A stretch of 64,000 nucleotides of DNA from Begonia masoniana (GCA_022432975.1 CM039512.1:39309936-39373935), one strand, 5' to 3'. Counted from the first letter of the stretch, positions 19,143-31,543 are shown. Notes: a model not told the origin generated them from the letters alone. Numbers and translations: made by a program.

Positions 19143-20808
19143 TGTAATATCCGGCTTGTATGGGATTTTATATTTTAATATATATTGGCATTTTTGGAAA
19201 TATGTCAAAGAAAACCTGTTTCACAAAAAGAAAGCGTCATTTCGATCATAACGATTAATAGGAATTTTAATGAATTTACTGGATTTTTCGGAATAATAAC
19301 GGTATATTTCGAGAAATTACGTTTCTCGTAATATAAAGGACGTTTTAGTAAAAATAGTAAATGAGGTTCGAATTGCAAACGGACAGTTTTAATGGAACCC
19401 TGGTAAAAAATTGAAGTTATTGGTGAAGTAAGGAAATTTGGAGAAACCGAATCGTCAGTTAATTGAAGAAACGAATGACGAAACAAATAGAAAATCAAAG
19501 GAAGGGCAAAATAGTAATTTGCAAAGTCAATACTTAATTTAAAACATAATGTTTTTCTTCTTCTCCATGCCATTTCTTCTTTCTGCGATTCTCTCCTTTT
19601 TCCTTTTGGCGATCAACGATGATCGCTCCTCCTCCGGCGCTCGTTCTTCCTCCGACGACCTCCGATCCTTTACGTTTTCTCCTCCTCTCGCAATCCTAGG
19701 TAAGATTCTATGCTTTTGGAGCGTTATAGTTCAGTTTTCACGAAGTTTAACGTTTAGGGTTTCGTATAGATTTTCGTTAAAATTTGATTTAGGGTTCGTA
19801 ATCGATAGGTTAGCCGTCTTTGTGAAAATAATGAACGTATTAAACGTTATTGGATAAAGTTAATCAATTTAGGACGAATGTTAGAGATTTAACATTTTCG
19901 AGTTTTGGTGAAAAACTCGTCAATATTGATTTTGAGGTGTTGAACGTTATTTGATGGATGAAAATGTCTCATGGAGCTAAGTTAGAATTTTAAGAGAATT
20001 TCCTTAGTTAGGGTTTTGTTAAACTGGACGTTAAACGGTTGAATCTCGCGTTAATGTTAAATATTGTGTTTTGCCTCAGACAAACAACGTTCGTGGACGG
20101 AGCTTGAGCTGCAACAGACACGAGGTAAGTTCTCGTGACTTACTCTGGCCGATTGGCCTACACCGTACTTCGATGTCGCGTTGAGGATCTTAGAGTGTTG
20201 TATGTTTAAACCTCTTTGGTTGGGTAGTTAGGTTTAAACGTTTTCGTAGGTTATTTCTTTTACAGTCTTGATGGTACGCATGCTTAATTGTTTACATTTA
20301 TATTGAATTGTTCATGCATCACGTATTTTAACTTGGCATGAAAATGAATTTCTGCACGATGTTTTCAGAAAACAAATGTGGCCCAGAAATTGGGGGCTAT
20401 CGATCTATTGTGCGGACTGATTAAGGGTCTGGCCGATACCACATCTCATGTAATGTAATTAATGAACGTAATCTGTTATCTGGTCACGCGAGGTGGGACT
20501 CAGACACGGCTGTACGTGTTGTAAGCGTGTACCCCCCTCCTCTAACCGCACGGGGTAGTTTGACCGCGGGATGGACCCCCTTCGGTTAGGGGGATGAGAT
20601 CTCGGTGATATTCTGTCAGCGACGCTCTGTATGTTATGCATGGTTTCTGAACTCCATATGCACTGCACGCATCTGCATTTACGTAGAATTTACTGAGCCT
20701 TTAGCTCATATTGTGTCTGTCTGCTGTAGGTGATATCGAAGCAGGTGAGGACGATGTTCCTCCACCCGATGTACAGGATGGTTAAAGAAGAATGATTGTG
20801 GTGGTGTG
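19143..20808 (+). repeat. 5' LTR of outer element, truncated
   Basis: Aligns with the first ~1.68 kb of the 3' LTR at 34429-36966. Splice-like signals: donor GTAAGA at 19700, acceptor ending 20079, a 45-nt exon-like segment 20080-20124, donor GTAAGT at 20125, acceptor ending 20729. It breaks off at 20808 where the reversed element starts. Confidence 0.93.
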
Positions 20809-23182
20809 TGTAACACCCCTAATACTGTACCCATTTTACCTGTATAAATTTTTCGTTTTATTTTACACTTTGAGCGGAAATTAAATCAGAATTGAAGTCT
20901 ACATTTTAAACCACTTAAAACAAAACCATTTATAAACTTAAAATTATTTTAAAAAAAAAATTAATAAAACCATTAAAACATTTATCAATCGGTGAAGGGC
21001 AAAATCGAAAAGCAAATGCGGAAGAAAGGCAGCGACTAATCGCTGCAAACGCTGCATTATGCAGCGACTAATCCCTCTCTGGAATCCGAGATTCCAGAGA
21101 GCTAACCCAAACATTTCCGAGATTCCAGAGACTTTCTTGCTTACACTCCACCGAAATTATCTCATTTCTCATGTCATAAATCAATGAATTAAACGAACTA
21201 AACATACGTTAAACTGTTGTAAAAACGAATTGCATGGATACATTTAAAAGTTGTCTAATCCTCCTGTTTCAAATTCCAAGCAGTTCCAGTAAAAACTATA
21301 AAAAAACACGGATTATAAACAGATTTCCAAAAAACGTTTAAAACATCAAATATGAACCTAACATCTAACCATATCCAAACATCCTAACATGTTCGTCTAT
21401 ACATACGTATCATCCATTAAATCCCACAAAATACTCACACAGACATCCCCACGGGTCAAAACGCACCGACTGCTCAGCACACTCCCACGGGCCATTCTCC
21501 GTCAACTGCCTCATACGTCAGGAGGAGGAACGTCGTCCTCACCTGGCTCAATGTCACCTATAACGTCACCTACACCAAACATACACCTATGAGCTAACAG
21601 GCTCAGTAAATTCTACCAAAATGCAGATGCGTGCAGTGCATATGGAGTTCAGAAATCATGCATAACAGAGCGTCGCAGACAGTATATCACCGAGATCTCA
21701 TCCCCCTAACCGAAGGGGGCCCATCCAGCGGTCGGACTACCCCGTGCGGTTAGAGGAGGGGGGTACACGCTTACAACACGTACAGCCGTGCCTGAGCCCC
21801 ACCTCGCGTGACCAGATAACAGATTACATTCATTAATTATATTACAGGAGATGTGGTATTGGCCAGACCCTCAATCGGTCCGCACAATAGATCTGAGCCC
21901 CCAATTTCTGAGCCACATCGATTTTTAGAAAACATTGTGCAGTGCAGAAATTCGTTTTCATGCCAAGTTAAAATACGTGATGCATGAACAGTTAAATATA
22001 ACTATAAACAAACAATCATATGTACCATCAGTACAGTAAAAGAAATAATCTACTAAACGTCTACACCTAACTACCCAACAAATACAACTTTAAACGAACA
22101 ATCCTTTAAGATCCTCGACGCGACATCGAAGTACGGTGTAGGCCAATCGGCCAGAGTAAGTCACGAGAACTTACCTTGAGCGCGCTGAATCTCAAGCTTC
22201 ATCCACGGGAGTCGTGTGTCTGAGGCAAAACACGATATTTGTCGTTAAAACCAATTTAAGCTATTGACGTCCAAATTACAAATCTTAACTAAAGAATTTT
22301 CCTAAATCCTTAACTTAGCTAATCGAAGTGTTTACAACGTCAATTAACGCTCGATAATCCAAAACGTCAATTGACGAGTTTTTCCTTAAAGACCCGAAAA
22401 TCTACCAATTTTAACTTTTTCACAAATTGATTTAACTTCGTCCAATAACGTCAAATACGTGCAATATAAACTTAATCACGGCTAACCTATTAATTACGAA
22501 CCCTAATTCGCGTTTTTAACGAAAGGTATCGAAACCCTAATTATCTAAAACGCCGTAAACGTCGAAATAAAAGCTATAAGATTGTAGACTCATACCTAGG
22601 GTTGCGAAAGGAGGAGAAATCGCGAAGAAAACAGAACAAATACAGCGCGAATCGGAGTTGGATTGGAGAAATCGTCGAATGGCCGAGAGAGAAAAAAGCT
22701 CTCTATTGTTTTTGTGAAACAGAGAAGAAGAGAGAAAGTGAGGGAGAGAAGAAAGAATTGTGATTTTATAAAATTGGTTTGGCAGATTACCATTATGCCC
22801 TTAGCACATAATTCTATTTGTTTCGTCTTTCGTTTCGTTAATCGTCCAACTATTCGACTTTTCCAACTTTCCAGATTTTGCCAATAAGTTCAACTTATTA
22901 TTTGGGATTTAACAAAACTATCCGTTCGCAAAACGGACTTCGTTTACTATTTTTACTAAAACGTCCTTTACATTACAATAGAGGTAATTACTCGGAATAT
23001 AGCATTTAATCTCCGAAAATTTCCATAATTTCCTTAAAATTCTTATTAATCGTTAGGATCGTAATGACGCTTTCCGTTTGCGAAACTGATATGACTTGAC
23101 ATATTTATGAAAAATGCCATTATATAATAAAATATGAATATAATATATTAAATCTAAAAATCCGTACAAGCCGGATATTATA
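20809..23182 (-). repeat. LTR A of the reversed tandem element
   Basis: 2374 bp, very similar to LTR B (25271-27708) apart from a deletion of about 70 bp in the palindrome region near 21040-21090. On the reverse strand the LTR starts TATAATATCC, so the canonical TG is TA in both A and B. Reverse-strand TATAAAA at 22764-22770. The 45-nt exon-like segment is 22175-22219. Confidence 0.92.
22764..22770 (-). promoter_or_regulatory. TATA-like box of LTR A
   Basis: TATAAAA on the reverse strand, about 415 bp into the LTR and followed by a pyrimidine-rich leader, in the place of the TATA-like boxes of the other LTRs. Confidence 0.5.
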
Positions 23183-23219
23183 TTCTACCCACCTTATTTA
23201 GAATTTTGTCAACAAAATT

Positions 23220-23596
23220 AAATCATACAAATAGCTCAGGATATTTAGTCATCACATACTGCTGTCGCTCCCACGTAGCCTCTTCCACCTCGTGGTTGCG
23301 CCACAAGACTTTAACTAGTGGAATCTCTTTGTTGCGTAAGACTTTGGTGGAATACTCCAAAATGCGTACCGGCCCCACCTCGTAAGTCAAGGTAGGCTGT
23401 ACCTCGATCTCTGTAGTCTCCACGACGTGCGATAGATCATGTAAACATCTCCGAAGCATAGATACGTGGAATACATCGTGGATACTCTCCATAGAAGCCG
23501 CAAGCTGTAGTCGATACACCATCTTCTCGATCCTCTTCAGAATAGGAAAGGGCCCCACATAACGAGGGTTTAACTTACCCCTCCTTCCAAATTAAG
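23220..23596 (-). pseudogene. Integrase C-terminus and chromodomain, left copy
   Basis: Reverse-strand frame 23558-23223 reads GPFPILKRIEKMVYRLQL, then HDVFHVSMLRRCL and a chromodomain with VLRNKEIPLVKVLWRNHEV, EATWERQ, ending PELFV at a stop shortly before LTR A. It is a fragment of about 111 residues; everything upstream in pol is deleted. At 23597 it meets an inverted gag segment. The chromodomain itself is open and retains the aromatic and hydrophobic pattern of the intact copy at 3578-4897. Confidence 0.9.
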
Positions 23597-24041
23597 CAAG
23601 GTGGCGTATGCTACCTTTCACTTAGCGATGGATGCCCGTTTCTGGTGGGATTCGATCAAGTCGACGACGGATGTATCCGTTATGACTTGGGATTCGTTCA
23701 AGTTTCTATTCTTCGATAAGTATTTTAGCCGCACAGTGAGGGTGGCAAAGAGGAACGAGTTTATGCAGTTAAAGCAGACTGGTTCAGTTGCTGATTATAT
23801 TCAGAAGTTCGAGGCGTTATCCAGATTTGCACCTTGTCTTGTTAGCGATAATGAGGAGAAGGTGCACCAGTTTATGGAGGGACTTAATCCGGAGATTTGG
23901 ATGCACATTGTGGTCTCGGGTATTATTGATGCGCCCTATTCTGATGTCACGGCCAGAGCTCTGGATATTGAGGCTGCCAGAGCTACTTGTGTTAGACCGA
24001 GGGAGCCAGCTAAGGGCTTCTTCCGTGAGATACGACCTGCA
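23597..24041 (+). pseudogene. Inverted duplicate of gag (forward-strand arm)
   Basis: Forward frame from 23601 reads MAYATFHLAMDARFWWDSIK and continues as the same gag segment that lies on the reverse strand at 24380-24824. The two arms are about 445 bp with only a few differences noticed, separated by about 338 bp. A transcript through both would fold into a long hairpin. It joins integrase sequence on the left and gag (just after the PAVIAG motif) on the right, filling the place where protease-RT should be. Confidence 0.9.
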
Positions 24042-25108
24042 ATCACGGCAGGCTGAGCCTCATCATCTACATCGCCAGGTTCGATAAATGCAAAAATCCT
24101 GGGCATAACCCTCCTCTGATCTCCACCTAACTGGTCTCGGCCAGGCTTCGGGCAATCTCTGACGTAATGGCCAAGTTCCCCACATCTAAAGCATCGGTTA
24201 GTGTCAACACGGCACTCACCACTGTGTTCCCTCTGACATATGGGGCACCACGGTATCTGAGAAGCCCCCTGTACTTGCTTCCTTTTACCCCGATCATTAC
24301 CTCCCTCAAGAGGTCTCTTCACACCCCTCGGCTGCTGTTGGGGCAGCGCTCTAGGCTGCCCACCTCGGTTCTGCGACTGAGGTCGTATCTCACGGAAGAA
24401 GCCCTTAGCTGGCTCCCTCGGTCTAACACAAGTAGCTCTGGCAGCCTCAATATCCAGAGCTCTGGCCGTGACATCAGAATAGGGCGCATCAATAATACCC
24501 GAGACCACAATGTGCATCCGAATCTCCGGATTAAGTCCCTCCATAAACTGGTGCACCTTCTCCTCATTATCGCTAACAAGACAAGGTGCAAATCTGGATA
24601 ACGCCTCGAACTTCCGAATATAATCAGCAACTGAACCAGTCTGCTTTAGCTGCATAAACTCGTTCCTCTTTGCCACCCTCACTGTGCGGCTAAAATACTT
24701 ATCGAAGAATAGAAACTTGAACGAATCCCAAGTCATAACGGATACATCCGTCGTCGACTTGATCGAATCCCACCAGAAACGGGCATCCATCGCTAAGTGA
24801 AAGGTAGCATACGCCACCTTGCTCCCCTTCCCTACCTCGGCATAAGCTAACATATCCTCCATAACTCGGATCCATTCCTCCGCAACAGTAGGATCCGATG
24901 ATCGACCATCAAATACTGGAGGCCGTAGGTCCTGAAACTTCTGCATGCCCTCGTTATTGGGAACTATCAAATCCTAGGCCCTCTGGTTCTCCCGATTCAC
25001 TAAGTCCGTAATCTGTTGCGCTTGTCGGTCCATATGCTGAGACTGGCGATCTATCAACTCCGTAAATCGATCTAGCGCGTCATCTCTAGGATCTCTTCCT
25101 CGAGTCAT
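24042..25108 (-). pseudogene. Ty3/gypsy gag with CCHC zinc knuckle (reverse strand)
   Basis: Starts at ATG 25108 (MTRGRDPRDDALDRF), with one in-frame TAG at about 24976-24978, then an open stretch of more than 300 codons. Domains: gag core with PPVFDGRSSDPTVAEEWIR, FWWDSIKSTTDVSVMTWDSF, and FMEGLNPEIRMHIVVSG; a basic linker; CPICQREHSGEC; and the zinc knuckle CFRCGELGHYVRDC. It ends at PAVIAG where protease should follow, replaced by the inverted gag duplicate. A short intron-like interval (63 nt, 25183 down to 25121) separates the PBS region from the ATG, as in the first element. The best-preserved gag in the window. Confidence 0.92.
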
Positions 25109-25250
25109 TGTGTATAAAGCCTAAAACAAATTAAACAGATAATCCTAAGAAACAAAATCAAATAAAGCTATAAACAAACTTACAGTTGATGAAGGATGTC
25201 CGCGTGGTGGCTGTGCAGTCGAGCAGTCTACAGAACCGATTTTAAAACCC

Positions 25251-25270
25251 GGGGGCTCTGATACCATAAT
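25251..25270 (-). other. Primer-binding site of reversed element
   Basis: Reverse strand reads ATTATGGTATCAGAGCCCCC directly after LTR B, containing the initiator Met-tRNA complement TGGTATCAGAGC. Confidence 0.92.
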
Positions 25271-27708
25271 TGTAACACCCCTAATACTGTACCCATTTAA
25301 CCCGTATAAATTTTTCATTTTATTTTACACTTTGAGCGGAAATTAAATCAGAATTGAAGTATACATTTTAAACCACTTAAAACAAAACCATTTATAAACT
25401 TAAAACTATTTAAAAAAAAATTAATAAAACCGTTAAAACATTTATCAATCGGTGAAGGGTAAAATCGGAAAGCAGAGGCGGAAGAAAGGCAGCGACTAAT
25501 CGCTGCAAACGCTGCATTATGCAGTGACCAGTCGCTGCATAATGCAGCGCACGATCGCTGCATTATGCAGCGACCAGTCGCTGTATTGCAGCGACTAATC
25601 CCTCTCTGGAATCCGAGATTCCAAAGAGCTAACCCAAACATTTCTGAGATTCCAGAGACTTTCTTGCTTACACTCCACGGAAATTATCTCATTTCTCATG
25701 TCATAAATCAATGAATTAAACGAACTAAACATACGTTAAACTGTTGTAAAAACGAACTGCATGGATACGTTTAAAAGTTGTCTAATCCTCGTGTTTCAAA
25801 TTCCAAGCAGTTCCAGTAAAAACTATAAAAAAACACGGATTATAAACAGATTTCCAAAAAACGTTTAAAACATCAAATATGAACCAAACATCTAACCATA
25901 TCCAAACATCCTAACATGTTCGTCTATACATACGTATCATCCATTAAATCCCACAAAATACTCACACAGACATCCCCACGGGTCAAAACGCACCGACTGC
26001 TTAGCACATTCCCACGGGCCATTCTCCGTCAACTGCCTCATACGTCAGGAGGAACGTCGTCCTCACCTGGCTCAATGTCACCTATAACATCACCTACACC
26101 ATACAGACACCTATGAGCTAACAGGCTCAGTAAATTCTACGTAAATGCAGATGCGTGCAGTGCATATGGAGTTCAGAAATCATGCATAACAGAGCGTCGC
26201 AGACAGTATATCACCGAGATCTCATCCCCCTAACCGAAGGGGGCCCATCCAGCGGTCGGACTACCCCGTGCGGTTAGAGGAGGGGGGTACACGCTTACAA
26301 CACGTACAGCCGTGCCTGAGCCCCACCTCGCGTGACCAGATAACAGATTACATTCATTAATTATATTACAGGAGATGTGGTATTGGCCAGACCCTCAATC
26401 GGTCCGCACAATAGATCTGAGCCCCCAATTTCTGAGCAACATCAGTTTTTAGAAAACATTGTGCAGTGCAGAAATTCGTTTTCATGCCAAGTTAAAATAC
26501 GTGATGCATGAACAGTTAAATATTACTATAAACAAACAATCATATGTACCATAAGGACAGTAAAAGAAATAATCTACTGAACGTCTACACCTAACTACCC
26601 AACAAATACAACTTTAAACGAACAATCCTTTAAGATCCTCGACGCGACATCAAAGTACGGTGTAGGCCAATCGGCCAGAGTAAGTCACGAGAACTTACCT
26701 TGAGCGCGTTGAATCTCAATCTTCGTCCACGGGAGTCGTGTGTCTGAGGCAAAACACGATATTTGTCGTTAAAACCAATTTAAGCTATTGACGTCCAAAT
26801 TACAAATCTTAACTAAAGAATTTTCCTAAATCTTTAACTTAGCTAATCGAAGCGTTTACAACGTCAATTAACGCTCGATAATCCAAAACCTCAATTGACG
26901 AGTTTTTCCTTAAAGACCCGAAAATCTACCAATTTTAACTTTTTCACAAATTGATTTAACTTCGTCCAATAACGTCAAATACGTGCAATATAAACTTAAT
27001 CACGGCTAACCTATTAATTACGAACCCTAATTTGCGTTTTTAACGAAAAGGTATCAAAACCCTAATTGTCTAAAACGCCGTAAACGTCGAAATAAAAGCT
27101 CTAAGAATGTAGGCTCATACCTAGGGTTGCGAAACGGAGGAGAAGTTGCGAAGAAAACGGAACGAACAGAGCACGAATCGGAGTTGGATTGGAGAAATCG
27201 TCGAATGGCCGAGAGAGAAAAAAGCTCTCTGTTGTTTTCGTGAAACAGAGAAGAAGAGAGAAAGTGAGGGAGAGAAGAAAGAATTGTGATTTTATAAAAT
27301 TGGTTTGGCACATTACCATTATGCCCTTAGCACATAATTCTATTTTTTTCCTCTTTCGTTTCGTTAATCGTCCAACTATTCGACTTTTCCAACTTTCCAC
27401 ATTTTGCCAATAAATCCAACTTATTATTTGGGATTTAACAAAACTATCCGTTCGCAAAACGGACTTCGTTTACTATTTTTACTAAAACGTCCTTTACATT
27501 ACGATAGAGGTAATTACTCGGAATATAGCGTTTAATCTTCGAAAATTTCCATAATTTCCTTAAAATTCCTATTAATCGTTAGGATCGTAATGACGCTTTC
27601 TGTTTGCGAAACTGATATGACTTGACATATTTATGAAAAATGTCATTATATAATAAAATATGAATACAATATATTAAATCTAAAAATCCGTACAAGCAGG
27701 ATATTATA
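25271..27708 (-). repeat. LTR B, shared middle LTR of the reversed tandem
   Basis: 2438 bp. On the reverse strand an integrase end precedes it and a PBS follows it, so it serves as 3' LTR and 5' LTR at once. Exon-like 45-nt segment 26699-26743; first donor at 27120. The palindrome region (about 25492-25650) keeps extra GCAGCGA...TCGCTGC copies that LTR A lacks. Confidence 0.92.
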
Positions 27709-27745
27709 TTCTACCCACCTTATTTAGAATTTTGTCAACAAAATT

Positions 27746-28196
27746 AAATCATACAAATAGCTCAGGATATTTAGTCATCACATCCTGCTGTCGCTCCCAC
27801 GTAGCCTCTTCCACCTCGTGGTTGCGCCACAAGACTTTGACCAGTGGAATCTCTTTGTTGTGTAAGACTTTGGTGGAATACTCCAAAATGCGTACCAGCC
27901 CCACCTCGCAAGTCAAGGTATGCCGTACCTCGATCTCTGTAGTCTCCACGACGTGCGATGGATCACGTAAACATCTCCGAAGCATAGATACGTGGAATAC
28001 ATCGTGGATACTCTCCATAGAAGCCGGAAGCTGTAGTCGATACGCCATCTTCCCGATCCTCTTTAGAATAGGAAAGGGCCCCACATAACGAGGTTTTAAC
28101 TTACCCCTCCTTCCAAATCTCGCAACGCCTTTGAACAGAGAAACTTTAAGGTAGACCTCGTCACCTTCTTCAAACTCTAGTTCTCTCCGCCTTTGA
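27746..28196 (-). pseudogene. Integrase C-terminus and chromodomain, right copy
   Basis: Reverse-strand frame 28084-27749 reads GPFPILKRIGKMAYRLQLPAS, then HDVFHVSMLRRCLRDPSHVV, and a chromodomain with VLHNKEIPLVKVLWRNHEV, EATWERQQD, ending PELFV. It extends upstream to about 28196 (EGDEVYLKVS, ARFGRRGKLKP), 40 residues further than the left copy. At 28196 it is fused head-to-head with forward gag of the outer element. Confidence 0.9.
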
Positions 28197-29223
28197 ACGG
28201 AGATTCGGATGCACGTTATTGTATCATGTATTATTGATGTGCCTTATTCTGATGTCATAGCTAGAGCTCTGGATATTGAGGCTGCCAGAGCTACTTCTAG
28301 TAGACCGAGGGAGCCAGCTAAGGGCTTCTTCCGAGAGATTCGTCCTCAGTCATGGGGTTGGCAACCCAAAGCTCCACAGCCCCAACAGCAAAGGGGTGTA
28401 AAGAGACCTCTAGAGGGAGGCAACGATAAAGGCAAGGGCAAGCAGGTACAAGGGACTTCTCAGATACTGTGGTGTCCCATATGCCAGAGGGAGCAAAGTG
28501 GTGAGTGTCGAGTTGGCACTAACAGGTATTTCAAATGTGGTGAAATCTGCCATTACGTCAGAGATTGCCCAAAGCCAGGCCGCGATCAGTTGAGTGGAGA
28601 TCAGAGGAGAGTCATGCCTAGGATTTTCGCCTTCATAGAGCCTAGTGATGTCGATAACGAGGATCAACCTGCCGTGATAGCAGGTACTATATTGATTATG
28701 GGCGTAGCTGTGTTTTCTTTGTTAGACACGGAGGCTACGCACTCTTTTGTTTCCACTACTTGTGTGTCTAGATTGAAGCTTGCGCCTGAGTTAGCAGAAT
28801 GCAAATATAGTGTGATGCTACCTTCGGGAGAGCGTATGCAGTCAGGTCGGGTGGTCCAGGGCAATATTATCTCGATTGGGGACAGAACCCTCTATGCTTG
28901 CCTTATTGTTATAGGCATAGAGCATTATGATCTTATCTTGGGGATGGACTGGCTGTCACAGCACTTCGCCACCATCGATTGTCAATCTGGGATTGTCACC
29001 TTTCGATCCCCGGGTAAAACCAAGTTTTTTATCAGGCGATGAACAGATTGAGTAGCTCGCCTATTTCTTATTCCATGATGGTCAACGAGCAGTTTAAAGG
29101 TCAGTGCTCTATTTATTTGGCCTCAGTATTTGATGTTCAGTTGCTCAGCGAAATAAAGCCGAGCGACATTCCTATAGTCAGAGAGTTCTCTTGTATATTC
29201 CTCGATGATCTTCACAGGTTACC
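28197..29223 (+). pseudogene. Gag C-terminus and protease of outer element
   Basis: Open frame 28209-29042 with the end of the gag core (DVPYSDVIARALDIEAARA), a linker, CPICQREQSGEC, the zinc knuckle FKCGEICHYVRDC (first Cys replaced by Tyr: YFKCG), and then protease with DTEATHSF at 28725, MLPSGERMQSG and LILGMDWLSQHFATIDC. The catalytic Gly is Glu, as in the first element. The frame ends at 29042 and the sequence runs on, shifted, through the protease-RT linker to 29223, where a solo LTR has inserted. The N-terminal gag is missing because of the junction at 28197. Confidence 0.9.
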
Positions 29224-29626
29224 TGTAATACCCGGCTTGTACGGGTTTTTGGATATATTATATTATATTATTATTTCATTATCTAATGGCATTTTTCGTA
29301 AATATATCAAATCAAATCAGTTTCGCAAACGAAAAGCGTCATTATGATCCTAACAATTAATAGGAATTTTAGGGAAATTATGAAAATTTTCGGAGTAATA
29401 ACGCTATATTCCGAGTAATTACCTCTATCGTAATATAATTGACGTTCTAGTAAAAATAGTAAATGAAGTACAAATTGCGAACAGACAGTTTTAATAAAGC
29501 CCTAGCAATGAATAGAAGTTATGGGCAAAATATGGAGTTTTCGAGAATCCGAATCGTTAGCCGATTAACGAAACGAAGGACGAAACAAGAGCGAAGGGCA
29601 TTTTGGTAATTTGCCAAACCAAACTT

Positions 29627-29636
29627 TATAAAAATA
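29627..29636 (+). promoter_or_regulatory. TATA box of solo LTR
   Basis: TATAAAAATA about 400 bp into the LTR, followed by a pyrimidine-rich leader and a donor-like site at 29789. Confidence 0.6.
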
Positions 29637-31209
29637 TCACAAACCCTTTTCTCCTTCACTTTTCCTTCTCTCCTTCTCTGTTTCACGAAATCGACAGAGA
29701 GCTCTCCCTCGGCCGCCGACGACTTCCAACGATCCGACCTCCGTTCTTCCTTCGTTCTTCGTTATTTTTCCTCCTCTCGCTATCCTAGGTATGAATCTAT
29801 GACTTCATAGCGTTAGTTTTCAATTTTCGGACCGATTTCACGTTAGGGTTTCCGTTAGGGTTTTGTCAAAAATTGCGAATTAGGGTTCGTAATTAATAGG
29901 GTAGCCTTGATTAAGTATATATTGAACGTATTTGACGTTATTGGACGAAGTTAAATCAGATTGTGAAAAGGTTAAAAATTAGGCATTTTTGGAAAAGTTC
30001 GTTAATCTTGATTTTTAACTATCGAGCATTAATTGACATTCTAATTGCTTCGATAAGCTAAGTTAAGAATTTAGGAAAATTCTTTAGTTAAGATTTTATC
30101 AATTTAGACGTTAGAAGCTTAAATTCGTTTTAACATCGATGATTCTAAATTGCTTTAGGTGAACGACTTCCGTGGACGAAGCTCGAGAATCTGTGCGCTC
30201 AAGGTAAGTTCTCGTGATTTACTTGGCCGATTGGCCTACACCGTAATTCGATGTCGCGTCGAGGATCTAAATGGATTGTTTGTTTTAAATTGTTTTGATG
30301 GGTAGTTAGGTTTAGTCTTTTACAGGTTATAGGTTATGCTTTTGTAGTCTTTGATGGTATATATGTTGATTGTTTACTTTACGTTTATATTGAACTGTTC
30401 ATGCATCATGGTTTTAAAAACGACATGAAAATGAATTTATGCACGGATTTCATGAAAAGAACATGCATCGTAAAGGCAAGTAAAGTATCACAGTAAACAA
30501 CCATGGCATGGGGTTATCGGGGATGAGGTTCAGACCTGGCGTTCTGTGGTGAGCGGGTTTCCCTCCCTTCAGATGGTGTGGGCTGTCTAACCGCTGGACG
30601 TGCCCTATCTATCTGTCGAGCGTTTCCGATAACCATAGACTGACACGTACTGATATATGAACTGACATGGACTGTTTTCATAGCATTGAGCATGCATGAC
30701 CACGCATTTGCATTTACGTAGGACTTACTGAGATTTTTATCTCATAGCGTGTATTATGGTGTAGGTGACGTCTTAGGTGACATCGAGCCAGGTGAGGATG
30801 AGATCCCTCTACCTGAGACATGACTCGGTTGATGGATGATGCTTGCGGTGGTGTGCTGTACAGTCGATGCCTTACCGACCCGTGGGGGATGTATGTATAG
30901 ATTTTGAGGGTACTGGGTTATTTTGAGCAAATATGTATAATGTTAGAACATATTAGGATGTTTGGAATCTGATATTAGATAGGTTTAATGTTTTTAAACG
31001 TTTTTGGAACTGTTTTATAATTGTTTGGAAAAATCTATTTTGGAACTGCGTGGTAAATTGAAAACAGGAAGGATTGTCGATTTTTAAACATATCCACGCG
31101 GTTTGTTTTTACGAAAGTATTGTGTGAGTTTAGGTAGTTTAACCGAGAGGGAATGAATGAAAATGGAATGAGGGATCGCTTGAATTGTAGGAAAATGCAT
31201 GTTGGATTG

Positions 31210-31342
31210 CTCTCTGGAATCTCGGATTCCAGAGAGAAATAAAGGAAACTGGTCGCTGCAAGTGTAGCGACTGGTCGCTGCACAATGCAGCGATCGGGCG
31301 CTGCACAATGCAGCGATCGGGCGCTGCATTGTGCAGCGCCTG
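31210..31342 (+). repeat. Hairpin array (GCTGCA...TGCAGC type)
   Basis: A perfect 12-bp inverted repeat CTCTCTGGAATC / GATTCCAGAGAG with a 3-base loop (31210-31236), followed by several alternating copies of GCAGCGA and CGCTGCA, giving strong stem potential. Same site in the LTR as the GATCGATC palindromes of other subfamilies. Confidence 0.88.
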
Positions 31343-31543
31343 TTTTTCCGGTTTTGCCCCTCTGCAATTTGTTTAATGTTTTAAATAGTTTTAATTGTTT
31401 ATAGTTTTAAATTAAATGTTTAAAATTGTTTTAAAAGTTTTATTTAGTTTGATTTTAAAAACGTTTTCTGCATAAACGCTAAGTATAAAAGAAAATAAAA
31501 AATTTATACGGGTAAAAATGGGTACAGTACTAGGGGTGTTACA

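Larger units (their letters stand above)
20809..28196 (-). mobile_element. Reverse-oriented tandem chromovirus: int-LTR-gag/int-LTR
   Basis: Read on the reverse strand: integrase C-terminus (28196-27749), LTR (27708-25271), PBS and gag (25270-24042), an inverted gag piece, integrase C-terminus (23594-23223), LTR (23182-20809). Two units share the middle LTR. Protease, RT, RNase H and most of integrase are deleted from the complete unit. The left end abuts the outer 5' LTR at a TG terminus; the right end joins outer gag at a microhomology junction with no LTR, so the original right end and its duplication are lost. Confidence 0.88.
29224..31543 (+). mobile_element. Solo Tekay-like LTR between protease and RT
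   Basis: 2320 bp from TGTAATACCC to GGTGTTACA, with a perfect 5-bp duplication TTACC (29219-29223 and 31544-31548). It belongs to the same subfamily as LTRs A and B but lies in forward orientation. TATAAAAATA at 29627-29636. Splice-like signals: donor GTATGA at 29789, acceptor ending 30158, a 45-nt exon-like segment 30159-30203, donor GTAAGT at 30204, acceptor ending 30764. Palindromes at 31210-31342. Confidence 0.95.

Noticed and set aside
24167..24601. Forward frame of 144 codons
   Set aside because: It is antisense to the well-preserved reverse-strand gag with its zinc knuckle.
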